A stretch of DNA of 44,645 nucleotides from PVC group bacterium (GTDB lineage Bacteria > Auribacterota > Erginobacteria > Erginobacterales > Erginobacteraceae), in assembly GCA_003561965.1 (NCBI GenBank), contig PWXJ01000162.1:1-44645 (forward strand), written 5' to 3'. The position numbers and the translations under genes were made by a program. This document shows positions 26,456 through 36,058 of this stretch, piece after piece; within the stretch, counting starts at the first letter, position 1; each line of letters starts with the position of its first letter. A model generated the notes under the pieces. It worked only from the letters and a program-made list of their open reading frames with translations. It made no database searches and was not told the origin of the DNA.

Positions 26456-27475
26456 ATGATAAATCACAAGCTGATGCTGTTCGCGGGCAACTCCAACCCG
26501 GTCCTGGCCGGGAAGATCGCCCGGTACCTGAACGCGTCCCTGAGCGACGCCCTGGTCGGCCGCTTCCCGGAAGGGGAGGTGGCGGTGGAGATCCACGAAC
26601 ACGTCCGGGGGGCGGATGTCTTTTTGATCCAGGGGACCTCGCCGCCGCCCAACGACAACCTGATGGAGCTGCTGATTATGACCGACGCCCTGAGCCGGGC
26701 TTCGGCTTCCCGGATCACCGCGGTGGTTCCCTTCTTCGGCTACGGCCGCCAGGACCGGAAGAACCGCCCCGGGGTCCCGATCACCGCCAAGCTGGTCGCC
26801 AACCTCCTGACCGCCGCCGGGGCCGACCGGATGCTGACCATCGACCTCCACGCCGCCCAGATCCAGGGCTTCTTCGATATCCCGGTCGACCACCTCTACG
26901 CCGCCCCGGTCCTGGTCAAGCACCTGAAAAAGGTCTTCCCCCCCGCCCGGCGCAAACGGCTGACCATCGTCTCCCCGGACGTCGGCGGGATCAAGGTGGC
27001 CGACCACTTCGCCCGCGACTTCCAGTGCCCCCTGGCGATCGTCGACAAGCGGAGGATGGGAAACTCCCGGGCCGAGGTCCAGAACGTGATCGGGGACGTG
27101 ACCGGCCGGGATATCCTGATCGTCGACGATATGATCTCGACCGGCGGCTCGCTGGCCGCCGCCGGGCAGATCCTGAAGTCGCGGGGGGCCCGGGAGATCT
27201 ACGCCGTGGTCACCCACCCGGTCCTGCCGGAAGGCGCGGTCGGAAACGTCGAACGGTCGCCGCTGAAGACCCTCTGGGTCAGCGACACCATCCCCCTCTC
27301 CCCCGAGGCCGCCGGCTCAAGGAAGATCAAGGTGATCTCGGTGGCCGATCTGCTGGGGGAGGCGATCAAGCGGATCCACGCCGATACCCCGGTCAGCATT
27401 CTGTTCGAATATTCGGAAGACCGCCGGCCGCCAGGAAAAGCCGGGGGGAAAACCGCTCGAAAAAAGAAGAACTGA
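26456..27475 (+). CDS. prs: Ribose-phosphate pyrophosphokinase
   Basis: LMLFAGNSNPVLAGKIARYLNASL...RFPEGEVAVEIHEHVRGADVFLIQ...PFFGYGRQDRK...DILIVDDMISTGGSL. Confidence 0.95.
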   Translation: MINHKLMLFAGNSNPVLAGKIARYLNASLSDALVGRFPEGEVAVEIHEHVRGADVFLIQGTSPPPNDNLMELLIMTDALSRASASRITAVVPFFGYGRQDRKNRPGVPITAKLVANLLTAAGADRMLTIDLHAAQIQGFFDIPVDHLYAAPVLVKHLKKVFPPARRKRLTIVSPDVGGIKVADHFARDFQCPLAIVDKRRMGNSRAEVQNVIGDVTGRDILIVDDMISTGGSLAAAGQILKSRGAREIYAVVTHPVLPEGAVGNVERSPLKTLWVSDTIPLSPEAAGSRKIKVISVADLLGEAIKRIHADTPVSILFEYSEDRRPPGKAGGKTARKKKN

Positions 27476-27527
27476 TTTTCGGCACCCGGCCTCCGGGCCG
27501 GAAAAATATATCCAAGGAGACTCAGCT

Positions 27528-28232
27528 ATGGCCCAGCTCACCATACCCGCCCAACAACGCTCCGGGATCGGGGGTAACCACCCCCGGCGGCTCCGGAAAG
27601 GGGGAATGATCCCGGCCGTCCTTTACGGCGGCGGCGAAGCGGCGATCTCCCTGGCCCTGGACCAGGCCCGGATTAAGAAGGAATCCGGGATACTCCACGA
27701 AAACCAGGTCGTCTCCCTGGAGATCGAGGGCGGCGGGGACAACCGGCCCCGCTCGGCGATCGTCAAGGATATCCAGGTCGATCATATCTCCGGGGCTTTC
27801 CTCCATATCGATTTCCAGCAGATCTCCCTGACCGAAAAACTGGATACCACCGTCGAAGTCGAGGCGGTCGGGGACCCGGTCGGGGTCACCCGGGACGGGG
27901 GCATCCTGGAACACACCCTCCGGGAAATCGAGATCCGCTGTCTGCCGGCCGACATCCCCGAGGTGATCGAGGTCGATGTCTCGGCGCTGGAGATCGGAGA
28001 CTCCGTCCACGTCGGGGACATCCGGCTCGAGGAAGGGATCGAGGTCCTGACCGAACCCGAACTCAGCGTCTTCACCATCGCCGCCCCGATCAGCGAGGAA
28101 GAGGCCGAGGCACTGGAAGCCGCCGCCGCCGAGGTTCCCGGGGAGCCGGAGGTCACCGAAGAGGCTGAAGAAGCGGCCGGGGAAGAAACAGAAACAGAAA
28201 AAGAAAAAGAAGAAGAGGAAAGGGTTGAGTAA
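27528..28232 (+). CDS. rplY: Large ribosomal subunit protein bL25 (Ctc form) with acidic C-terminal extension
   Basis: RLRKGGMIPAVLYGGGEAAISLALDQ...HIDFQQISLTEKLDTTVEVEAVGDPVGV...LEHTLREIEIRCLPADIPEVIEVDVSALEIGDSVHVGDI; E-rich tail. Confidence 0.93.
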   Translation: MAQLTIPAQQRSGIGGNHPRRLRKGGMIPAVLYGGGEAAISLALDQARIKKESGILHENQVVSLEIEGGGDNRPRSAIVKDIQVDHISGAFLHIDFQQISLTEKLDTTVEVEAVGDPVGVTRDGGILEHTLREIEIRCLPADIPEVIEVDVSALEIGDSVHVGDIRLEEGIEVLTEPELSVFTIAAPISEEEAEALEAAAAEVPGEPEVTEEAEEAAGEETETEKEKEEEERVE

Positions 28233-28301
28233 ACCCGGCGCGGGCCCGGCCCGGATCAGGACCCCGGGCCCCCTGGCCGGCGGCCGGAAGGAGAAAGAGA
28301 T

Positions 28302-28883
28302 TTGCGGGTCGTAGTCGGACTGGGCAACCCGGGCCTCCGGTACCGGGGAACCCGCCACAACCTGGGGTTTCGGGTCCTCGACCGACTGGCAGAGGAGGCG
28401 GGGACCGGCTGGAAGAAAAAACGGCTATTTCCAGCCTGGATCGGCCGCCGGGGAAACCTGATCCTGGTCAAGCCCGCCACCTACGTGAACCTGAGCGGGG
28501 GGGCGGTCCGGGCGGTGCTCGATTATTTCCGCCTCTCCGCGGGGGAACTTCTGGTGGTGGTGGATGACGTCAATCTGCCGGCGGGGACGATCCGGATCCG
28601 GGCCGGGGGCGGGGCCGGGGGACACCACGGGCTGGAGTCGATCATCCGGGCGCTGTCCACCAGGGATTTCGCCCGGCTCCGGATCGGGGTCGGCGGGGGA
28701 AAGCTGTCCGACCTGACGGGCCACGTACTTTCCCGGCCGGGAAAAAAGGACAACGCCCTCTTCCGGCGGGCCGTGACCGAGGCCGGTGCCGCGGTCGAGG
28801 TCATTGCAACCGAAGGGGTGGAGGCGGCGATGAATAGATTCAACAAAAAACAATCCGACACCAACGAGGAGGTCGCAGATTGA
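28302..28883 (+). CDS. pth: Peptidyl-tRNA hydrolase
   Basis: TTG start; MRVVVGLGNPGLRYRGTRHNLGFRVLDRLAEE...VKPATYVNLSGGAVRAVL...VVVDDVNLPAGTIRIRAGGGAGGHHGLESII. Confidence 0.95.
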   Translation: MRVVVGLGNPGLRYRGTRHNLGFRVLDRLAEEAGTGWKKKRLFPAWIGRRGNLILVKPATYVNLSGGAVRAVLDYFRLSAGELLVVVDDVNLPAGTIRIRAGGGAGGHHGLESIIRALSTRDFARLRIGVGGGKLSDLTGHVLSRPGKKDNALFRRAVTEAGAAVEVIATEGVEAAMNRFNKKQSDTNEEVAD

Positions 28884-29305
28884 ACCGGTACGAGATGGTC
28901 AATATCATTGACGTTAACTGGGGGGAGGGCGAGACCGCCCCGGCCCAGAAAATGATCTCGGAGGAGATCGCCAGAGCCGGGGGGACCGTGGAAGATATCG
29001 GTTCGATGGGCCGGAGGCGCCTCGCCTACCCGATCGACCGCAAGAAGGACGGGATCTACATAGTCTCTCATTTCCTCCACTCCCCGGAGGGAGTGGTTCC
29101 GCTCCGGGACAGCCTGAAACTGAACCCGGCCGTGATCCGGACCCTCCTGGTCCGCTACCGGGGACAGCCGGGGGCCATACCCCGGGAGGAAGTTCCGAAA
29201 AAAGAGGAGCCGGCGGCGGAGGAGGAGACCGGTCCGGAGAAAGCCGGACCGGCCGAGGATAACACGGAGAAAGAATCCCAGGCCGCCCGGACCCCGGAGA
29301 AATAA
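28880..29305 (+). CDS. rpsF: Small ribosomal subunit protein bS6 with charged C-terminal extension
   Basis: MNRYEMVNIIDVNWGEGETAPAQKMISEEIARAGGTVEDIGSMGRRRLAYPIDRKKDGIYIVSHF; TTG start overlapping the pth stop. Confidence 0.9.
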   Translation: MNRYEMVNIIDVNWGEGETAPAQKMISEEIARAGGTVEDIGSMGRRRLAYPIDRKKDGIYIVSHFLHSPEGVVPLRDSLKLNPAVIRTLLVRYRGQPGAIPREEVPKKEEPAAEEETGPEKAGPAEDNTEKESQAARTPEK

Positions 29306-29387
29306 CCCCGGCGGACCGGAAGGCAACCATAACCCGCGCGGCTGACCCGCCCGGAGACGGCGGGGGCAGACGGCAAGGAGGTGTGAT

Positions 29388-29849
29388 ATGGTCAGTGTGA
29401 ACAGCGTTATTTTAGGGGGAAACCTCACCCGGGACCCCGAGGTCCGCTACACCCCGCAGGGAACCGCGGTAGCCAAGCTCGGCCTGGCGGTCAACCAGGT
29501 TTACCGGACCCGGGACGGCGAGAAGAAAGAGGACGTCTGCTTTGTCGATGTCGAGGTCTGGGCCCGGCAGGCGGAGACCTGCGGCGAATACCTGAAGAAG
29601 GGACGGGCGGTCCTGGTCGAGGGAACCCTGAAGCTCGACACCTGGTCGGACAAGGAGACCGGGCAGAAGCGGTCCCGGCACAAGGTCCGGGCCCGGAGGG
29701 TCCATTTCCTCGGCGGACCGGGCGGGGAGAGCCGCCGGGATTCGAGTGACGCCGCTCCCTCCCCGGCCCCTTACGAAGTCAACTTTCCCCCGGAACCCTC
29801 TTCCTTCAGCCCGGATTCGGACGGGGAAGACGAACTGCCACCATTTTAA
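29388..29849 (+). CDS. ssb: Single-stranded DNA-binding protein
   Basis: MVSVNSVILGGNLTRDPEVRYTPQGTAVAKLGLAVNQVY...FVDVEVWARQAETCGEYLKKGRAVLVEGTLKLDTW; ends in acidic DELPPF tip. Confidence 0.95.
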   Translation: MVSVNSVILGGNLTRDPEVRYTPQGTAVAKLGLAVNQVYRTRDGEKKEDVCFVDVEVWARQAETCGEYLKKGRAVLVEGTLKLDTWSDKETGQKRSRHKVRARRVHFLGGPGGESRRDSSDAAPSPAPYEVNFPPEPSSFSPDSDGEDELPPF

Positions 29850-29864
29850 ACCAAGGAGACACCG

Positions 29865-30125
29865 ATGCCGACCGCCAGAAGAAAATCCGGGTCCCGGAGG
29901 TCCCGGAAAAAGTCTTTTCACCCCAGGAAGCCCTGCCGCTTCTGTCAGAAAGATACCCCGCGGATTGACTACAAGGACGTGGATACCCTCCGCCAGTTTG
30001 TCACCGACCGGGGCAAGATGCTCTCCCGGCGGATAACCGGGGTCTGCGCCCGCCACCAGCGCGGGTTGAGCCGGGAGATCAAGAAAGCCCGTTACATCGC
30101 CCTCCTCCCCTTCCTGGAGGATTGA
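29865..30125 (+). CDS. rpsR: Small ribosomal subunit protein bS18
   Basis: [65 protein letters not shown]. Confidence 0.96.
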   Translation: MPTARRKSGSRRSRKKSFHPRKPCRFCQKDTPRIDYKDVDTLRQFVTDRGKMLSRRITGVCARHQRGLSREIKKARYIALLPFLED

Positions 30126-30192
30126 ACAAACCCGTAAACCGGAACCCAGCCCCGCCCGGGAATCAACGAAACCGAAGGGAGTCGATTAATTT

Positions 30193-30636
30193 ATGAAGGT
30201 GATACTGACCAAAGACCACCCCACCCTGGGAGAAGAAGGTACGATCCTCGAAGTCGCCCCCGGCTACGGGCGGAACTTCCTCCTCCCCCGGGGGTTGGCC
30301 TACCCGGCCACCGGGCACCACATCGCCCTGATCGAGCAGGCCCGGGAGAAGAAGAAACGCCGGGAAGAAGAGCGGCTGGTCAAGGCCCGGGAGATGGCGA
30401 CCCGGATGAACGAAGCCTCCTGCACGATTACCGTCGCCGCCGGGGAAGGCGACACCCTGTACGGGTCGGTGACCGCGGCGATGATCGCCGAGGCCCTGGC
30501 CGGGGAGGGGTTCGCGGTGGATAAAGACCAGGTCGAGCTGGAAGCCCCGATCAAGAAACTGGGGATCTACACCGTCCCGGTCTCCCCGGGACCGGAGATC
30601 ACCGCCCAGGTCAAGGTCTGGGTGGTTAAGGAATAG
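30193..30636 (+). CDS. rplI: Large ribosomal subunit protein bL9
   Basis: MKVILTKDHPTLGEEGTILEVAPGYGRNFLLPRGLAYPAT...LYGSVTAAMIAEAL. Confidence 0.95.
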   Translation: MKVILTKDHPTLGEEGTILEVAPGYGRNFLLPRGLAYPATGHHIALIEQAREKKKRREEERLVKAREMATRMNEASCTITVAAGEGDTLYGSVTAAMIAEALAGEGFAVDKDQVELEAPIKKLGIYTVPVSPGPEITAQVKVWVVKE

Positions 30637-30638
30637 GA

Positions 30639-30675
30639 AGTAGGCAGTAGGCAGTGGGGAGTGGGCAGTGGGGAG
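30639..30675 (+). repeat. Heptamer tandem repeat (AGTAGGC/AGTGGGG)
   Basis: AGTAGGC AGTAGGC AGTGGGG AGTGGGC AGTGGGG AG between rplI and dnaB. Confidence 0.88.
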
Positions 30676-30735
30676 CGATGATTACGAGGGCGGGGGACTG
30701 ATCAGGATAATCCGTGTAATCAGGTGACCTTAATA

Positions 30736-32091
30736 ATGGAAACCCAGCCAAATACCGTCCGGGCCCAGCCCCGCAACCTGGACGCCGAGATGTCGGTCCT
30801 GGGGGCGATGCTCCTCGACCAGGCGGCGATCCCCCGGGTGATGGAGGTAATCTCCGCCGAGGCCTTTTACCGGAACTCCCACCGGAAAATTTACGACGCC
30901 GTCCTCTCCCTCTACGACGCCGGGACCCCGGCCGACGCCATCACCCTGGTCGATGAGCTGAAGAAAAGGGGGGAACTGGAGGCGGCGGGGGGGAGCGAGT
31001 ACGTCGCCTCCCTGATGGAGTATATCCCCACCGCCGCCCACCTCGACGCCCACCTGAAGATCGTCGCCGAGAAAGCCCTGCTCCGGGAACTGATCGCCAC
31101 TTCGACCGATGTCGTCAACCGCTGTTACGGCGAGGAGTGCGAGACCGCGGTGGTCCTCGACGAGGTGGAGAAGAAGTTCTTCCAGCTGACCCAGCGGGGG
31201 ATGCGGCAGCAGATCGTCCCGATGCGGATGCTGGTCAAGGAGATTATGGAGGATATCGACTCCCGGGAGGGGAGCCAGTCGCTGGTCACCGGACTGGCCA
31301 CCGGGCTGCGGGATCTCGACAACCTGACCTGCGGGCTCCAGCCCTCGGAGCTGGCCGTCCTGGCCGGAAGACCCTCGATGGGAAAGACGGCCTGCGCGCT
31401 CTCGATCGCCGAGCACGCCGCCCTGGTCGAGAAGCAGGCGGTGGGAATCTTCAGCCTGGAGATGAGCTCCGACGCCCTGGTCCGGCGGCTGCTCTGCTCC
31501 CACGCCCGGGTCGACGCCCAGGCGATGCGGCGGGGGTTCCTCTCCGGGAAGGATATGCTGAAGCTGGCCCACGCCGCCGGCCGGCTCTCCGACGCCGAGA
31601 TCTACATCGACGACCTCCCGGGGGCGACCAACCTCGAGCTGAGGGCCCGGGCGAGAAATATGAAGGCCAGGTTCGATATCAAGCTGCTGATCATCGACTA
31701 CCTCCAGCTCCTCCAGGCCACCACCGGCCGGACCGAGAGCCGCCAGCAGGAGGTCTCGGATATCTCTCGTTCAATGAAGTCCCTGGCCCGGGAGCTGGAG
31801 ATCCCGGTCCTGGTCCTCTCCCAGCTCAACCGGGGCCCGGAAGACCGGCCCGACCGGCGGCCCCGGCTGGCCGACCTGAGGGAATCGGGGGCAATCGAAC
31901 AGGACGCCGACCTGGTCATCCTGATTATGCGGCCGGGAGCTTACCCGGACCTGACCGAAGACGACCCCAACCTGGAAAACCTGGTCTACGTCAACGTGGC
32001 CAAGCAGAGGAACGGGCCCACCGGGGAGATCAAGCTGACCTTTATCAAGAAGTACACCCGGTTCGAGGATTATGCCGAAGCTGAAGAGTAA
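30736..32091 (+). CDS. dnaB: Replicative DNA helicase
   Basis: QPRNLDAEMSVLGAMLLDQAAIPRVMEVISAEAFYRNSHRKIYDAV...LAGRPSMGKTACALSIAEHAA...IIDYLQLLQATTGRTESRQQEVSDISRSMKSLARELEIPVLVLSQLNR; ORF opens at 30724, ATG 30736 likely. Confidence 0.95.
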   Translation: METQPNTVRAQPRNLDAEMSVLGAMLLDQAAIPRVMEVISAEAFYRNSHRKIYDAVLSLYDAGTPADAITLVDELKKRGELEAAGGSEYVASLMEYIPTAAHLDAHLKIVAEKALLRELIATSTDVVNRCYGEECETAVVLDEVEKKFFQLTQRGMRQQIVPMRMLVKEIMEDIDSREGSQSLVTGLATGLRDLDNLTCGLQPSELAVLAGRPSMGKTACALSIAEHAALVEKQAVGIFSLEMSSDALVRRLLCSHARVDAQAMRRGFLSGKDMLKLAHAAGRLSDAEIYIDDLPGATNLELRARARNMKARFDIKLLIIDYLQLLQATTGRTESRQQEVSDISRSMKSLARELEIPVLVLSQLNRGPEDRPDRRPRLADLRESGAIEQDADLVILIMRPGAYPDLTEDDPNLENLVYVNVAKQRNGPTGEIKLTFIKKYTRFEDYAEAEE

Positions 32092-34441
32092 ATCGCCCGG
32101 GCGGAAGATCTTCCCGCGGTTTTTCCTTCCCCTGCTCCTGCTGGGCGCCGCCCTGGCCGGGCCCCAGGAAGTATCGGCCCGGGAAAAAACCGTCTCCTCG
32201 GTCCGGGTCGAGGGGCTCCGCCGGCTAAGTCAATCCGCCGTCATCTCCCGGATCCGGATCCGGGAGGGTGAGCCCTACCGCCGGGAGGAGATCAACGCCG
32301 ACCTCCAGCGCCTCCACGAGTGGGGACCCTTCTCCTCGATCCGGATCGACGCCGAAGAGGACGAAGCGGGACTGGTGGAAGTGGTGATCACCGTGGAGGA
32401 GAAACCCCGGGTGAGGCGGATCTTCTTCGAGGGCAACCGGCATTTCCGGGACAAGAAGCTCTCGGAGGAGATCGCCACCGCGACGGGCGACCTCCTCTCC
32501 AAAACCCGGCTCCACCAGGATATTCGGGCGCTGGAAGAACTCTACGAAAAAGCCCGCTACTACCAGACCGAGATCGATTACCGGATCAGGACCGACCCCG
32601 AAGCCGGCGAAGCGGACGTCTTCATCAATATCCGGGAAGGCCACCAGGTCCGGGTCCGGCAAGTCGATATCCGGGGCCTGGACGAACTGACGGCGAAAGA
32701 ACTGCGAAAGGTGATGCGGACCCGTCCCCGCTCCCCCTTCGCGATCATCCGCCGGGGGCGGTTTGAGGAGGACGAGTTCGGTCTCGACCTCGAGCGGATC
32801 GCCCTCTACGCCCGCTCCCGGGGCTACCTGGACTTCCAGGTCCTGGAGAGCGATCTGGAAGTTACCGAGGACGGCGCCGGGCTGCTGATCGAGATTCGGG
32901 TCGCCGAGGGGGAGAGGTATTACGTCGGGGTGGCCCGGGTAGCCGGCAACGATAACTTCCCCGCCGCCGAACTCGAGAGGCTGCTCCGGTTGCGGGCCTC
33001 AGACGCCTTCTCGCCGGAGGCGATGAGAACGGACGCCGCCACCCTGCGGGATTTCTATTTCCAGCGGGGCTACATCGACGCCTTGATCGACCCCCGGCAG
33101 GTCCTGAACCCGGAGACCGGGAAGATCGAGATCACCTACCGGATCCGGGAGAACCGGATTTCCTATATCAACCGGGTTGAGATCTCCGGCAACCTGATTA
33201 CCCGGGACCGGGTGATCCGGCGGGAACTCCGGGTCAAGCCGGGGGAGATCTTCGACGGGATCAAGGTCCGCCGGGCCCGGAGCCGCCTGCAAAACCTCGG
33301 GTTCTTCCAGCAGGTCAGCATCGACCCGGTCCCCACCGCCGTCCCGGAAAAGAAGGACCTGGCGGTCCGGGTCGAGGAGAAGAAGACCGGAGAGTTTATG
33401 TTCGGGATCGGCTACAGCTCCGAGGACGATTTCATCGGTTTCGTCGAGATCGCCCAGGGCAACTTCGACCTCTTCAACCCTCCCTTCTTTATGGGCGCCG
33501 GGCAGAAGATGAGGGTCCGGGCCGAACTGGGAACCAGGAGGTCCAACTACGAACTGAGTTTCACCGAGCCCTGGCTCTTCGGCATCCCCCTCTCCTTCGG
33601 GGTCGACCTCTACCGGAGAAACCGCTTCTGGTCCGACTACAGCGAGAAGCGGACCGGCGGGGCCCTCCGGCTGCGGAAGATGATCACCGACTTCACCCAG
33701 CTCGGACTGACCTACCGGTTGGAAGATATCGACATCTACGACATCAGCAGTTTCGCCGACCAGTCGATCCAGGACGAGAAGGGGAGCAACTGGGTGAGCA
33801 GCATCACCCCCTCGATCACCCGGGACACCCGGGACAGCTTTCTGATCCCCACCCGGGGGGCTCGGGCCACCCTGTCCTGCCAGGTGGCGGGCGGGATCCT
33901 GGGGGGCGACCGGGATTTCATCAAGGCCACTTTCGACGGCAGCTACTTCATCTCGATCTTTCCCCAACACGTCCTCGGCTTCCGGTTCCGGGCCGGGACC
34001 GTCCACGCCTACGGCGACACCGATGTCGTCCCGGTCTACGAGCGTTTCTTCCTCGGCGGCGGCAGCACCATCCGGGGCTTCCGCTTCCGGGAGGTTGGAC
34101 CCGAAGGGATCGACCCCGAGACCGGTGAACCCAACCGGGAACCGGTGGGGGGAGATTCGATGATGATGGCCACGGCCGAGTACACCTTCCCGATAATCAA
34201 TATGCTCCGGGGGGCGTTATTTTACGACGTCGGCAACGTCTGGGCGGACGGGGACTGGGAGAACGACGAGCCGATCTTCACCGACGGCTGGTTCAAGAGC
34301 CTGAATTCCGGGGCCGGGATCGGGATCCGGTTCTACTCGCCGATCGGCCCGATCCAGCTCGACTACGCCTGGCCCCTGGTTTACGAGGACTGGAACAAGA
34401 CCTCGGGGCGGTTCCACTTCAACCTCGGCTACGCGTTCTGA
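32072..34441 (+). CDS. bamA: Outer membrane protein assembly factor BamA (Omp85, POTRA repeats)
   Basis: POTRA-like repeats and C-terminal barrel: FFLGGGSTIRGFRFREVGPEG...GAGIGIRFYSPIGPIQLDYAWPL...FHFNLGYAF. Confidence 0.93.
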   Translation: MPKLKSKSPGRKIFPRFFLPLLLLGAALAGPQEVSAREKTVSSVRVEGLRRLSQSAVISRIRIREGEPYRREEINADLQRLHEWGPFSSIRIDAEEDEAGLVEVVITVEEKPRVRRIFFEGNRHFRDKKLSEEIATATGDLLSKTRLHQDIRALEELYEKARYYQTEIDYRIRTDPEAGEADVFINIREGHQVRVRQVDIRGLDELTAKELRKVMRTRPRSPFAIIRRGRFEEDEFGLDLERIALYARSRGYLDFQVLESDLEVTEDGAGLLIEIRVAEGERYYVGVARVAGNDNFPAAELERLLRLRASDAFSPEAMRTDAATLRDFYFQRGYIDALIDPRQVLNPETGKIEITYRIRENRISYINRVEISGNLITRDRVIRRELRVKPGEIFDGIKVRRARSRLQNLGFFQQVSIDPVPTAVPEKKDLAVRVEEKKTGEFMFGIGYSSEDDFIGFVEIAQGNFDLFNPPFFMGAGQKMRVRAELGTRRSNYELSFTEPWLFGIPLSFGVDLYRRNRFWSDYSEKRTGGALRLRKMITDFTQLGLTYRLEDIDIYDISSFADQSIQDEKGSNWVSSITPSITRDTRDSFLIPTRGARATLSCQVAGGILGGDRDFIKATFDGSYFISIFPQHVLGFRFRAGTVHAYGDTDVVPVYERFFLGGGSTIRGFRFREVGPEGIDPETGEPNREPVGGDSMMMATAEYTFPIINMLRGALFYDVGNVWADGDWENDEPIFTDGWFKSLNSGAGIGIRFYSPIGPIQLDYAWPLVYEDWNKTSGRFHFNLGYAF

Positions 34442-34462
34442 CCCCCGGCGACCCCAAACAAT

Positions 34463-34554
34463 ATTCACCGCAAAGCCGCAAAGAACGCAAAGATCCGCGA
34501 AGTTTAAATTAACTCAACTCCCTCCTGGCGTTCTTCGCGCCCTGGCGGTGAAAT
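34463..34554. repeat. Imperfect inverted intergenic repeat (TTCACCGCAAAG.CGCAAAGAACGCAAAG type)
   Basis: Left: ATTCACCGCAAAGCCGCAAAGAACGCAAAGATCCGCGA; right arm reads on the minus strand ATTTCACCGCCAGGGCGCGAAGAACGCCAGGAGGG. Confidence 0.75.
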
Positions 34555-34627
34555 TTTCCCAGGGGGGTGGACAGGCCAGGGGACCAGGAGAGGATAGGAA
34601 ACCGGGAAGTACCGGAGGAAAACCAGG

Positions 34628-35152
34628 ATGAAAAAGTTCACTATACTTACAGTTACGCTGTTCCTTCTCGGGGCGCCGGGGATTCCGGCGGCGGCCGAGG
34701 AGGAAGCGGCCGCCGCGGGAGGGATCGCCTGGATCGATCTCCCCCGGGTGATGCGGGAGTACCACCGGGCCAAAGACCTGGTGGAGGAATTCGAGAAGGA
34801 GAAGGCGGCCCGGGAGGCCCAGATCCAGGAACTGATCGACGAGATCGAACGGCTGGAAGGCGAGATGCTCCTGCTCAGCGACCGGGCCCGGGGGGCCCGG
34901 GCGGAAGAGGTTATGAAGAAAAAGATCGCCGTCAACCGGATGATCGAGGCGGCGGAACGGGAACTTTCGATGCAGTCGATGCTCCGCCAGGAGGACCTGC
35001 TGGAGGAGATATCCGCGGCGGCGGAAACAGTCGCCCGCCGGGAAGGTTACGCCTACGTCCTCCGGCGGGAGGTGCTGCTTTACCAGGATCCGGAGCGGGA
35101 GATCACGGACGCGGTCATCGAAGAACTGAACCGGAAAGCGGAAAACCGATAA
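34628..35152 (+). CDS. OmpH/Skp-family periplasmic chaperone
   Basis: Signal peptide, then IAWIDLPRVMREYHRAKDLVEEFEKEKAAREAQIQELIDEIERLEGEMLLLSDRARGAR; located after bamA. Confidence 0.85.
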   Translation: MKKFTILTVTLFLLGAPGIPAAAEEEAAAAGGIAWIDLPRVMREYHRAKDLVEEFEKEKAAREAQIQELIDEIERLEGEMLLLSDRARGARAEEVMKKKIAVNRMIEAAERELSMQSMLRQEDLLEEISAAAETVARREGYAYVLRREVLLYQDPEREITDAVIEELNRKAENR

Positions 35153-35200
35153 CCGGAAATAATTCCGGGTCCGGATCTCCGGGAGGAACCCGAGTCGGAT

Positions 35201-36058
35201 ATGAGCCCGGCCAGCCAGAATACCATCGCCCGGCCCGTCCGGTTCCGGGGGCCGGGGGTCCATACCGGGATCGCCGCCGGGCTGAAGATCGCCCCGGCGG
35301 AGGCCGAACGGGGGATTGTCTTCGTCCGGGCCGACCTCCCGGACCGGCCGGAGATCCCGGCCGTGGTCGACCGGGTCTCCGGGACCTCCCGGGGGACCTC
35401 CCTCGGGCCCGAGGGAGCGGGGGTGAAGACGGTCGAACACCTGCTGGCGGCGCTTTCCGGGCTGGAGATCGACAACGCGGTGATCGGGATGGACGGCCCC
35501 GAACTGCCGATGGGGGACGGAAGCGCCCGGCCGTTTGTCGAACTGATCCGGGAGGCCGGGATCCGCCGGCTGGCGTCCCCCCGGCGGTTTCGGAGACTGG
35601 GACGGCCGGTCGCTCTCGAGACCCCGGATGGGCTCATCGCCGCCCTCCCGGCCGGGAGGCTCCGGATCGCCTGCGCCGTCGCCTTCGGCGATCCGCTGCT
35701 CGACGCCCAGTACCGGGACCTGACCCTGGACCCGGAAGTCTTCGCCCGGGAACTGGCCCCGGCCCGGACCTTCGGGTTCTACCGGGAGGCCCTGCCCCTC
35801 TTCCGGCAGGGGCTGATCAAGGGGACCAGCCTCGACAACACGGTGGTTATCGGCCCCGGGGCGGTCTACAGCCGGGGGGGGCTGCGCTTCCCCGATGAAT
35901 GCGTCCGGCACAAGATGCTCGATCTTCTCGGGGACCTGGCCCTGCTCGGGAGTCCCCTGCGGGCGACGGTCGTGGCTATCAAACCGGGGCACCGATTGAA
36001 TATCGATTTTGTCAGGAAACTCAAGGAGGCGCTCGATGGCTCAGAACAATCGAACTGA
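35201..36058 (+). CDS. lpxC: UDP-3-O-acyl-N-acetylglucosamine deacetylase
   Basis: FRGPGVHTGIAAGLKIAPAEA...GVKTVEHLLAALSGLEIDNAVIGMDGPELPMGDGSARPFVELI...RTFGFYREALPLFRQGLIKGTSLDNTVVIG...RFPDECVRHKMLDLLGDLALLG. Confidence 0.94.
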   Translation: MSPASQNTIARPVRFRGPGVHTGIAAGLKIAPAEAERGIVFVRADLPDRPEIPAVVDRVSGTSRGTSLGPEGAGVKTVEHLLAALSGLEIDNAVIGMDGPELPMGDGSARPFVELIREAGIRRLASPRRFRRLGRPVALETPDGLIAALPAGRLRIACAVAFGDPLLDAQYRDLTLDPEVFARELAPARTFGFYREALPLFRQGLIKGTSLDNTVVIGPGAVYSRGGLRFPDECVRHKMLDLLGDLALLGSPLRATVVAIKPGHRLNIDFVRKLKEALDGSEQSN

